Assembly (NCBI GenBank): GCA_937860285.1
Contig: CALMBS010000251.1
Span: 1-5,378, forward strand
Reading direction: 5' to 3'
DNA: 5,378 bases
Source of the DNA: an uncultured Chloroflexota bacterium
GTDB taxonomy: Bacteria > Chloroflexota > Dehalococcoidia > UBA2247 > RBG-13-53-26
Below are positions 1 to 5,377 of the stretch, piece after piece (within the stretch, counting starts at the first letter, position 1; every line of letters begins with the position of its first letter). The position numbers and the translations under genes were made by a program. Below the pieces are notes generated by a model, which was not told where the DNA came from, did not search any database, and was given only the letters and a program-made list of their open reading frames with translations.

Positions 1-1
1 C

Positions 2-1243
2 ACCAAGTTCGACCGCAAGAACTACCCCTACCCCGACCTGATGAAGGGCTACCAGATATCGCAGTACGACGAGCCCGTTGCGGTCGACGGCTGGATACAG
101 ATGGAGGCCGACGGCGCCAGCCGCCGCATCAACATCAAGCGGGTGCACCTGGAGGAGGACGTGGCCAAGCTGCTGCACCGGTCCGGCCCCGCCGGGGAAT
201 CGTACAGCCTGATCGACGTCAACCGGGCCGGCGTCCCGCTGATGGAGATCGTCAGCGAGCCGGACATGCGCTCCCCCGAGGAAGCCCGGCAGTACCTCAT
301 GAAGCTGCGCACCATCCTGCAGTACCTGGGCGTCTCCACCGGCAACATGGAGGAGGGCAGCTTCCGCTGCGACGCCAACATCAGCATCCGCCCGGAGGGC
401 TCGACCGAGACCCTGCCCAAGGTGGAAGTGAAGAACATGAACAGCTTCAAGGCCGTCTTCCGGGCCCTGGAGTACGAGGCCAGGCGCCAGCGGCAGGTGG
501 CCGCCGAAGGCGGCCGGCTGCACCAGGAGACCCGGGGATGGGTCGACGAGAAGGGCATCACCCAGTCCCAGCGGAGCAAGGAATCGGCCCACGACTACCG
601 CTACTTCCCCGAGCCCGACCTGCCGCCCCTGGTGCTGACCGAGGACTGGGTCCGGCAGATCAGGGCCGGCCTGCCCGAGCTGGCCGAGGCGCGGCGGGAG
701 CGCTTCGCCTCCCAGTACGGCCTGCCCGCCTACGACGCCGGGCAGCTGACCAGCTCCAAGCCGGTGGCGGACTACTTCGAGGCCTGCGTGGCCCTGGTCC
801 GGGAGGCCCCGCCGCAGAAGAAGGCCAAGACCATCAGCAACTGGATCCTGGGGGATTTCGCCCGCTGGCTGAACTCCGCCGGCATCGAGATCGGGCAGTC
901 CCGGGTGACCCCGGGCCACCTGGTCGAGCTGGTGGACCTGGCCGACCAGGGGACCGTGACCGGCCCGGCGGCCAAGAAGGTCTTCGAGGAGATGTTCCAG
1001 GCCGGCGGCTCCCCCAAGGAGATCGCCACCCGGCTGGGTCTCACCCAGATGGGCGACGCCGCGGCCGTCGAGGCCGCGGTGAGGGACGTAATTGCATCGA
1101 ACAGGCAGGCGGTGGTAGACTTCAAGGCAGGCAAAGAGCAGGCGCTGACGTTCCTGGTGGGCCAGGTCATGAAGGCCACGAGGGGGCGGGCCAACCCCAA
1201 GTCAGTTGGTGACATAATTCGAAAGGAGCTTGGCACGACCTAG
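2..1243 (+). CDS. gatB: Asp-tRNA(Asn)/Glu-tRNA(Gln) amidotransferase subunit B, 5'-truncated by window edge
   Basis: GatB is the tRNA-binding and kinase subunit of the cytoplasmic GatCAB complex. The complex converts misacylated Glu-tRNA(Gln) and/or Asp-tRNA(Asn) to Gln-tRNA and Asn-tRNA using ATP and ammonia from GatA. The reading frame is open from base 2, where it reads TKFDRKNYPYPDLMKGYQIS, a classic internal GatB segment. The ATG at 41 is therefore internal. About 413 residues are visible; the family is usually about 480, so roughly 70 N-terminal residues lie upstream. Visible landmarks are DVNRAGVPLMEIVSEPD (the GatB signature), GNMEEGSFRCDANIS, VEVKNMNSFKA and SAHDYRYFPEPDLPP, followed by the C-terminal helical/YqeY-like tail domain that binds tRNA, ending ANPKSVGDIIRKELGTT. 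The stop TAG (1241-1243) shares its last G with the secG GTG start. The last ~50 codons are slightly richer in A/T. Identity is very secure. Confidence 0.97.
   Translation, partial: TKFDRKNYPYPDLMKGYQISQYDEPVAVDGWIQMEADGASRRINIKRVHLEEDVAKLLHRSGPAGESYSLIDVNRAGVPLMEIVSEPDMRSPEEARQYLMKLRTILQYLGVSTGNMEEGSFRCDANISIRPEGSTETLPKVEVKNMNSFKAVFRALEYEARRQRQVAAEGGRLHQETRGWVDEKGITQSQRSKESAHDYRYFPEPDLPPLVLTEDWVRQIRAGLPELAEARRERFASQYGLPAYDAGQLTSSKPVADYFEACVALVREAPPQKKAKTISNWILGDFARWLNSAGIEIGQSRVTPGHLVELVDLADQGTVTGPAAKKVFEEMFQAGGSPKEIATRLGLTQMGDAAAVEAAVRDVIASNRQAVVDFKAGKEQALTFLVGQVMKATRGRANPKSVGDIIRKELGTT
1222..1229 (+). promoter_or_regulatory. Ribosome binding site of secG inside the gatB end
   Basis: AAAGGAGC lies inside the last codons of gatB. 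Its GGAG core ends 14 nt before the secG GTG at 1243, a slightly long spacing. It is the only SD-like match upstream of secG. Together with the TAGTG stop/start overlap it supports GTG as the true start and suggests coupled translation. Confidence 0.6.
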
Positions 1244-1464
1244 TGGAAAAATACTTCTTCATCGCCCAGATCATAGTCTCCGTGGTGCTGATCCTGGTGC
1301 TGCTGGTCCAGGTGAGGGGAGGAGGCCTGGGCGGCATATTCGGTCAGGCTGACACCACCTTCCGCACCCGCCGCGGGCTGGAGAAGACCCTGTTCCAGTT
1401 CACCATCGTCCTGGTCGTTGTCTTCGTGGCCCTGGCAGTGCTCAGCGCCAGATGGGGCAAGTAG
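1243..1464 (+). CDS. secG: Preprotein translocase subunit SecG
   Basis: SecG is the small accessory subunit of the SecYEG channel in the cytoplasmic membrane and stimulates SecA-driven protein export. The 73-residue product matches the usual size and two-helix plan. Transmembrane segment 1 spans about residues 5-24. A polar loop follows with the glycine-rich RGGGLGGIFG (25-34) and RTRRGLEKTL (41-50). Transmembrane segment 2 spans about residues 51-68, and the tail is ARWGK. The G-rich loop followed by F-G and an R-x-E-K stretch is the standard SecG signature. The start is GTG, overlapping the gatB stop by one base (TAGTG), with an SD-like AAAGGAGC upstream. The 3' end overlaps the next gene by 13 nt. 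No promoter is seen in front of it, so it is probably co-transcribed with gatB. Confidence 0.93.
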   Translation: MEKYFFIAQIIVSVVLILVLLVQVRGGGLGGIFGQADTTFRTRRGLEKTLFQFTIVLVVVFVALAVLSARWGK

Positions 1465-2384
1465 GCCCCTCTTTCGATGGTCCGCCGCTAGCGGGCCTCC
1501 CGTTCGCCCTGCCGGGGGCACCGGCGCCTCCGCCGGCCATCATCACCCTCACCACCGACTTCGGGACCGACGACGCCTACGTGGCGGCCATGAAGGGCGT
1601 CATCCTGGGCATCAACCCCGCCGCCGCCATAGTCGACATCTCGCACTCCATCGAGCCGCAGGCAATAGGCGAGGCGGCCTTCGTCCTTTCCACCGCCTGT
1701 CCCTTCTTCCCCAAGGACACGGTCCACCTGGTGGTCGTGGACCCGGGGGTGGGGGGGCGGCGCCGGGCGGTCATCCTCGAGACCCCGACCGCCATATTCG
1801 TGGCGCCGGACAACGGCGTGCTGAGCTGCGTGGTCCAGGAAGCGCTGGGCCGGCCCATCACCAGGGCCGGCCGGACCCGGTTGCCCCCGGAGCTGGAGGC
1901 GTTCCAGATCACCAGCCGCCGCTTCTGGCGCCAGCCGGTCAGCCCCACCTTTCACGGGCGCGACATCTTCGCCCCGGTGGCGGCCCACATCTCCCTGGGC
2001 CAGCCGCTGACGGACCTGGGGAGGCCCCTCACCACCCTCAATGTCCTTCCGCTGCCGCGGCCGGAGCGCGACGGCGCCGGCCACCTGCTGGGGCACGTGG
2101 TGCACGTCGACCGCTTCGGCAACCTGATTACGGATGTCACCGCGGGGGACCTGCCCCCGGCGGGGCTCCGCATCGAGGTGGGGGGGGAGGAGATCCGTTC
2201 TCTGAGCCGGTGCTACGAAGAGGCCCGGGGGCTCCTGGCCCTGGTCGGATCGAGCGGCCGGCTGGAGATCGCCCTGGCGGGCGGGAGCGCCGCGGGACGC
2301 CTGGGGGTCAGGGCCGGGGACGGGCTGCGCATCTCCGGACACTGGGGCCACCACGACCGTGGCCGGCGCCGCCGGGGCCCGTGA
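1452..2384 (+). CDS. SAM hydroxide adenosyltransferase (DUF62 / SAM-dependent chlorinase-fluorinase superfamily)
   Basis: Enzymes of this family cleave S-adenosylmethionine with activated water, giving adenosine and L-methionine; their physiological role is still unclear. The 310-residue product has the family motifs in order: TDFGTDDAYV (35-44), VVDPGVGGRRRAV (95-107), PDNG (119-122), TFHGRDIFAP (166-175) and VDRFGNLITDV in the C-terminal domain. D97, R104 and H168 align with the Asp-Arg-His triad described for the archaeal hydrolase PH0463, which favours hydrolase over halogenase. Family members usually begin a few residues before the TLTTDFG motif. Here about 28 extra residues precede it, Pro/Ala/Gly-rich (GAPAPPPA), with no signal peptide. 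ATG 1452 is the only conventional in-frame start before the domain. It lies inside secG (13-nt overlap) and lacks an SD, so termination-reinitiation is likely. A segment of about 12 residues before FHGRD (near RTRLPPELEAF) also looks longer than in PH0463. Confidence 0.9.
   Translation: MGQVGPSFDGPPLAGLPFALPGAPAPPPAIITLTTDFGTDDAYVAAMKGVILGINPAAAIVDISHSIEPQAIGEAAFVLSTACPFFPKDTVHLVVVDPGVGGRRRAVILETPTAIFVAPDNGVLSCVVQEALGRPITRAGRTRLPPELEAFQITSRRFWRQPVSPTFHGRDIFAPVAAHISLGQPLTDLGRPLTTLNVLPLPRPERDGAGHLLGHVVHVDRFGNLITDVTAGDLPPAGLRIEVGGEEIRSLSRCYEEARGLLALVGSSGRLEIALAGGSAAGRLGVRAGDGLRISGHWGHHDRGRRRRGP
1745..1767 (+). other. Candidate G-quadruplex motif with a G7 run in the DUF62 gene
   Basis: The coding strand has four G-tracts of three or more: 1745-1747, 1751-1753, 1755-1757 and 1765-1767, with loops of 3, 1 and 7 nt. 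The tract includes G5 (1745-1749) and G7 (1751-1757). It encodes the conserved PGVGGRR segment beside catalytic D97 and R104, so protein conservation alone may explain it. Confidence 0.45.
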
Positions 2385-2389
2385 GCTTT

Positions 2390-2426
2390 TGTGCAGAGTG
2401 TGCATTACTGTGCAGACAGGTGTGCA
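2390..2426 (+). repeat. Four direct TGTGCA repeats before ubiE
   Basis: TGTGCA occurs at 2390-2395, 2399-2404, 2409-2414 and 2421-2426, and three copies extend to GTGCAGA (2391, 2410, 2422). Start-to-start spacing is 9, 10 and 12 nt, close to one helical turn. The patch (about 2385-2430) is richer in A/T than its surroundings. It falls between the DUF62 stop (2382-2384) and the ubiE domain and supplies several in-frame GTG codons. Function is unknown; it may be a leader or operator element, or chance. Confidence 0.5.
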
Positions 2427-3162
2427 GAGAGAAGACCGCCCCGGGACCCCGCGGGCCGGTGAGAAGCCGGCCTACGTCCACCGCGCCTTCGTCGCCATAG
2501 CCAACCGCTACGACCTCCTCAACACCCTGCTCAGCTTCAACCTGGACCGGGGCTGGCGCCGGGCCACCGTGGCCGCCGTGGGCCTGTCGGGCTCCGAGGC
2601 CATACTCGACGTGGCCACCGGCACCGGCATGCTGGCCCGGGAGATGCAGCGCCGGCTGGGGGCGGGCGGAAAGGTGCTGGGGATAGACTTCTGCGAGCCG
2701 ATGCTGCGCCGGGCCAAGGGCCTCGCGGACAACATCCACCCGGTGCTGGCCACGGCCGAGCGCCTGCCTTTTGCGGACAGCAGCCTGGACGGGGCCACCG
2801 TCGCCTTCGGCCTGCGCAACGTCCCCGACATGGAGATGGCCCTGCGCGAGGCCACCCGGGTGGTGCGTCCCGGGGGGAGGGTGGTGTGCCTGGAGTTCTC
2901 CCGGCCCCGCAACGCCATACTGCAGAGGCTGCACCGCTTCTACCTGCTGCGGGTGCTCCCCACCGTGGGCTGGCTGATATCGGGGGACCGGGAGGCCTAT
3001 GTCTACCTGCCCCGGTCGATCATGGCTTTCCCCAGCGCCGAAGAGCTGAGGTCCGTCATGGAGAAAGCCGGCCTGGAGAAGACCGCCTATCGCTTCCTGA
3101 CCTGGGGCGTGGTGGCCATCCACTCCGGCACCAAGCCCGGGCCCGGCGGCGCGCCCGCCTAG
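2422..3162 (+). CDS. ubiE: Demethylmenaquinone / 2-polyprenyl-methoxybenzoquinol C-methyltransferase (UbiE/MenG)
   Basis: This SAM-dependent enzyme makes the ring C-methylation late in quinone synthesis (demethylmenaquinone to menaquinone, or the matching ubiquinone step) and acts on a membrane-embedded substrate. Numbering from GTG 2422 (246 aa, normal family size), it shows YDLLNTLLSFNLDRGWRR (30-47, first UbiE signature), ILDVATGTG (61-69, SAM motif I), the acidic D89 after strand 2, AERLPF (112-117), FGLRNVPD (129-136), RVVRPGGRVVCLEFSRP (146-162, second signature) and the tail Y-x-YLPRSI-x-x-FP with GVVAIHSGTKP. The start is uncertain: in-frame GTGs exist at 2359, 2398, 2410 and 2422, none with a good SD. 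I prefer 2422 because codons before it (ctt, ttg, aga, att, act, aca) are unlike the G/C-ending codons of the gene. Start 2359 would give 267 aa and a 26-nt overlap with the DUF62 gene. Menaquinone is the likelier product if the host is Chloroflexota. Confidence 0.92.
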   Translation: MQREDRPGTPRAGEKPAYVHRAFVAIANRYDLLNTLLSFNLDRGWRRATVAAVGLSGSEAILDVATGTGMLAREMQRRLGAGGKVLGIDFCEPMLRRAKGLADNIHPVLATAERLPFADSSLDGATVAFGLRNVPDMEMALREATRVVRPGGRVVCLEFSRPRNAILQRLHRFYLLRVLPTVGWLISGDREAYVYLPRSIMAFPSAEELRSVMEKAGLEKTAYRFLTWGVVAIHSGTKPGPGGAPA

Positions 3163-3172
3163 TCACGCGCGC

Positions 3173-3201
3173 AAAAAAGGGAGGGCCGGTGCGGCCCTCC
3201 C
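3173..3201 (-). terminator. Rho-independent terminator of the marR gene
   Basis: A perfect 10-bp stem (3179-3188 with 3192-3201; GGGAGGGCCG / CGGCCCTCCC) has a 3-nt loop and is flanked on the plus strand by AAAAAA at 3173-3178. Read on the minus strand this is a GC-rich hairpin followed by TTTTTT, starting 23 nt past the marR stop. On the plus strand no T-run follows, so it is only a weak candidate for ending the gatB-ubiE transcript. Confidence 0.88.
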
Positions 3202-3223
3202 CTGCGAAATCAGTTGGCCGCGG

Positions 3224-3808
3224 CTACTTCGCTTTGGCGGCCGCCACCTTGCGCACCCCGGCCGCGCCGGCATGGTACTGCTTGATGATGCCCTGCCACT
3301 GGGCCATGGGCTCCGGCTCCCACTCGATGGTGGCCGGAACGCGCCTGCCCTCCGTGCCCAGCTCGTGCAGGGCCAGATCGCGCAGGGCCTTCATGAACTT
3401 GTCGAGCTGCTTGATCTCCTTGTCGTCGAACCTCGCCCGCAAGAGGTCCCGGGCATACCCGATGATGACGGCAATGGAGCCGTTCAGCAGGTCCTTCCCT
3501 TTGGGCTGTATCTGTATCTTCACCACCCGCTGGTCCTTCTTGCTCCGCACCTTCTTCACGTAACCGGCTCTCTGCATGCGCGATAAAAGGGCTGAGACGC
3601 TGTGCTTCTCTCGAAACACGTAGGCCGAGATCTCACCCGGGCTCAGCGGGACCTTGCTCATGCTCAGGATGAGCAGAACATCCATCTGCGCCAGGGTGGT
3701 CTGCCGCTTGCCGAGCTCTATCTCCACTGCCCGCAGAGCGGCGTCCGAGGCCTGGCGCAGCCTCACCCATGCTGTGAGATAGGGGTCCTTGGTCTCCCAG
3801 TTGTGCAC
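3224..3808 (-). CDS. MarR-family winged helix-turn-helix transcriptional regulator
   Basis: This is a probable dimeric DNA-binding regulator of the MarR family; ligand and targets are unknown. In the 194-residue product, helices at about 8-35 belong to the dimer region. TTLAQMDVLLIL (37-48) and LSPGEISAYV (55-64) lead into the recognition helix around REKHSVSALLSRMQRAGYV (66-84). The wing follows at about 85-103 with D92 and R94 and the ending IQIQPKG, matching the family D-x-R pattern. Long helices at about 104-150 complete the dimer interface. The family is usually about 140-160 aa; here a ~40-residue C-terminal tail follows (EWEPEPMAQWQ, then a basic Ala/Lys end). The start is GTG with AAGGAGG five bases upstream. 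It has its own promoter and terminator, so it is a monocistronic unit convergent with ubiE. Codons are clearly less G/C-biased than in neighbouring genes (tta, ata, aga, ttt, gtt, aaa), which may reflect transfer. Confidence 0.9.
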   Translation of the reverse strand: MHNWETKDPYLTAWVRLRQASDAALRAVEIELGKRQTTLAQMDVLLILSMSKVPLSPGEISAYVFREKHSVSALLSRMQRAGYVKKVRSKKDQRVVKIQIQPKGKDLLNGSIAVIIGYARDLLRARFDDKEIKQLDKFMKALRDLALHELGTEGRRVPATIEWEPEPMAQWQGIIKQYHAGAAGVRKVAAAKAK

Positions 3809-3811
3809 TTT

Positions 3812-3820
3812 CTCCTCCTT
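3812..3820 (-). promoter_or_regulatory. Strong Shine-Dalgarno sequence of the marR gene
   Basis: The minus strand reads AAGGAGGAG. Its AAGGAGG core ends five bases before the GTG at 3808-3806. This near-perfect anti-16S match fixes the GTG start and contrasts with the poor ribosome sites of the DUF62 and ubiE genes. Confidence 0.9.
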
Positions 3821-3876
3821 ATTGCCCGGCGCAACATCTGTCCACCGGGACTGTCTCCCTTGGCTACCACCGCGAC

Positions 3877-3892
3877 GTTATGAAATTGTAAC
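3877..3892. promoter_or_regulatory. Candidate MarR operator dyad over the -10 box
   Basis: GTTATGAAATTGTAAC is an imperfect inverted repeat: the outer four bases on each side (GTTA/TAAC) pair exactly, and one inner pair also matches. It is AT-rich, 16 bp long, and covers the -10 hexamer and probable start site of the marR promoter, the usual place for MarR autorepression. A second imperfect palindrome, ATCACATATGAT (3893-3904), lies directly beside it in the spacer. Binding is inferred, not shown. Confidence 0.4.
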
Positions 3893-3913
3893 ATCACATA
3901 TGATTCTTGTCAA
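3885..3913 (-). promoter_or_regulatory. Sigma-70 type promoter of the marR gene
   Basis: On the minus strand, TTGACA (3913-3908, perfect -35) is separated by exactly 17 bp from TACAAT (3890-3885, five of six to the -10 consensus). Transcription would start near 3878, giving a leader of about 70 nt ending at the strong SD. The surrounding 3877-3925 stretch is an A/T-rich island in otherwise GC-rich DNA. Confidence 0.82.
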
Positions 3914-3997
3914 GTATCTGCTATCCCAGAGCCCCCAAGAGGTCCGGAGGGAAGACAGGCGGGACGGACGGGCGCCGGCCTGCCGCTCGGGCCGTGC

Positions 3998-5377
3998 TCA
4001 GGAGGACGGCTTCTCGTGCTTCCAGACGGTCCCCTGGGGCGTGTCCTCCAGGACCACGCCCAGCTCCTTCAGGGAGGTGCGCACCCGGTCCGCCAGCTGC
4101 CACTGCTTCTCCTGGCGCATCTCGGTGCGCAGCGAGACCAGCAGGTCGATGAAGGGCTTGGCCGCCAGGTCCACCTGGGTCGCCTTGAAGGAGAAGCCCA
4201 GCACGCCGAGGAGCTGGCGCAGCATCTGCTGCGCCCCCTGAACGTCGGCGCCCTGGTCCATGGCCCGGTTGACGTCGCGGACCAGGTCGAACAGGACGGC
4301 CAGCGCCTGCGGGGAGTTGAAGTCGCGGTCCATGGCCTCCACGAACCGCTGCCGGGCGGCCTCCGCGTCGATGCCGGCCGGGGCGCCCCCCTTCCCGCGC
4401 GCCGGGTCGGCCAGCACTGCCTGCCGCAGCCGCTCCACGCCCTTCTCGGCGGCCGCTACGCCTTCCTCGGTGAAGTTGAGCGGGCTGCGGTAGTGGGAGC
4501 TGAGGATGAAGAGCCGGATCGCGTCGGGGCTGAAGCGGTCCAGGGCCTGCCTGAGGGTGACGAAGTTGCCCAGGGACTTGCTCATCTTTTCGCCGCCCAG
4601 CTGCACGAAACCGTTATGCATCCAGTACTTCACGAACGGCTTCTGCCCGGTGAAGCCCTCGGACTGCGCGATCTCATTCTCGTGGTGAGGGAAGATGAGG
4701 TCCTGGCCGCCGCCGTGGATGTCGATGCTCTCGCCCAGGTAGCGCATGGACATGGCGCTGCACTCTATGTGCCAGCCGGGCCGGCCCTTGCCCCAGGGGC
4801 TGTCCCAGGAGGGCTCGCCGGGCTTGGCCGCCTTCCACAGCGCGAAGTCCAGCGGGTGCTCCTTGTCCACGCCCACCTCCACCCGCGCCCCCGACTGGAG
4901 GTCATCGAGCCCCTGGCGGATAAGCTTGCCGTAGTCCGCATCGCTCTTCACCCGGAAGTACACGTCGCCCTTAGATTCGTAGGCATGACCCCTGTCGATC
5001 AGCCCCTGCACCACCTCGATGATCTTGGGGATCTCCTCCGTCGCCCGGGGATAGACGTGGGCCCTCTGGACATTGAGCCGGTCCATGTCCGCGAAGTACG
5101 AGGCGATGAACTTCTCCGCCAGCTCGCCGGCGGAAACGCCGGCCTGCTGCGAGCGGTTGATGATCTTGTCATCGATGTCGGTGAAGTTCTGGACATACTT
5201 GACCCTGTACCCCCGGAACTCCAGGTAGCGCCGCACCATGTCAAAGACGATGTAGCTCAGGGCGTGGCCCAGGTGGCACTCCGCGTAGGGGGTGACCCCG
5301 CAGACGTACATCTTGACCACGTCGCCCTGCGGCACGAACTCCTCTTCCTGTGCTGTCAGCGTGTTGAAAATCTTCAC
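3998..5377 (-). CDS. cysS: Cysteinyl-tRNA synthetase, start at window edge
   Basis: This class Ia aminoacyl-tRNA synthetase charges tRNA(Cys) with cysteine using ATP in the cytoplasm. The 459 visible residues span the full family length. KIFNTLT at the N-terminus matches the start of E. coli CysRS. The HIGH motif reads HLGH (35-38) within CGVTPY...HLGHALSY. The zinc ligands are all present with standard spacing: C26, C206 (WHIECSAMS), H231 and E235 (FPHHENE). KMSKS is at 264-268. The C-terminal DALR-type helical domain and the end LADRVRTSLKELG...LEDTPQGTVW are intact. The first codon here is GTG at 5377-5375, which lines up with residue 2 of E. coli CysRS. The true start could therefore be this GTG or lie just beyond the window; no ribosome site is visible. 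Codon use is strongly G/C-ended. No intrinsic terminator is seen downstream. Confidence 0.96.
   Translation of the reverse strand: MKIFNTLTAQEEEFVPQGDVVKMYVCGVTPYAECHLGHALSYIVFDMVRRYLEFRGYRVKYVQNFTDIDDKIINRSQQAGVSAGELAEKFIASYFADMDRLNVQRAHVYPRATEEIPKIIEVVQGLIDRGHAYESKGDVYFRVKSDADYGKLIRQGLDDLQSGARVEVGVDKEHPLDFALWKAAKPGEPSWDSPWGKGRPGWHIECSAMSMRYLGESIDIHGGGQDLIFPHHENEIAQSEGFTGQKPFVKYWMHNGFVQLGGEKMSKSLGNFVTLRQALDRFSPDAIRLFILSSHYRSPLNFTEEGVAAAEKGVERLRQAVLADPARGKGGAPAGIDAEAARQRFVEAMDRDFNSPQALAVLFDLVRDVNRAMDQGADVQGAQQMLRQLLGVLGFSFKATQVDLAAKPFIDLLVSLRTEMRQEKQWQLADRVRTSLKELGVVLEDTPQGTVWKHEKPSS

Larger units (their letters stand above)
3809..3997. other. Intergenic region between cysS and marR
   Basis: This 189-bp gap between two minus-strand genes contains the marR leader, promoter and candidate operator in its marR-proximal half. 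The cysS-proximal part (about 3925-3997) is GC-rich. I see no hairpin plus T-run that would terminate cysS, so some read-through into marR is possible. No credible small gene was found here. Confidence 0.6.

Noticed and set aside
499..515. Perfect 7-bp hairpin GGCCGCC-GAA-GGCGGCC in gatB
   Set aside because: It is internal to conserved coding sequence with no terminator or regulatory context; most likely chance in GC-rich codons.
1059..1079. Perfect 8-bp inverted repeat CCGCGGCC/GGCCGCGG with a 5-nt loop inside gatB
   Set aside because: It encodes an ordinary Ala-rich stretch of the tail domain, has no T-run, and is expected from repeated G/C-ending Ala codons.
1452..2384. Possible SAM-dependent fluorinase or chlorinase
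   Set aside because: The Asp-Arg-His triad of the hydrolase (DUF62) group appears intact and no halometabolite genes are nearby. The extra segment before FHGRD is short and not a recognisable fluorinase loop.
1488..2405. Long open frame of about 305 codons antisense to the DUF62 gene, and similar long frames opposite ubiE and in alternative frames of gatB
   Set aside because: They are shadows expected in GC-rich DNA with few stop codons. The translations are low-complexity Pro/Arg/Gly/Ala-rich with no recognisable domain, and they lie opposite well-conserved genes.
3825..3849. Weak CCCGG/CCGGG hairpin with a 15-nt loop in the marR leader, considered as a riboswitch or attenuator
   Set aside because: A 5-bp stem with a long loop is not distinctive, no known riboswitch core is visible, and no T-run follows before the strong ribosome site.
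3991..4010. GCCGT/ACGGC inverted repeat around the cysS stop, considered as a terminator
   Set aside because: It has only 5 bp, the loop covers the stop codon, and no T-run follows on the minus strand.
3789..4241. Plus-strand open frame running from the start of marR across the gap into cysS
   Set aside because: It overlaps the marR promoter and the conserved cysS 3' end in the opposite direction, its product is Arg/Ser-rich, and it has no recognisable motif.
3998..5377. Possible mycothiol cysteine ligase (MshC) because of the TPY/HLGHA wording
   Set aside because: The protein has the full CysRS length, KMSKS, and the C-terminal DALR-type anticodon-side domain ending in LEDTPQGTVW, which MshC lacks.
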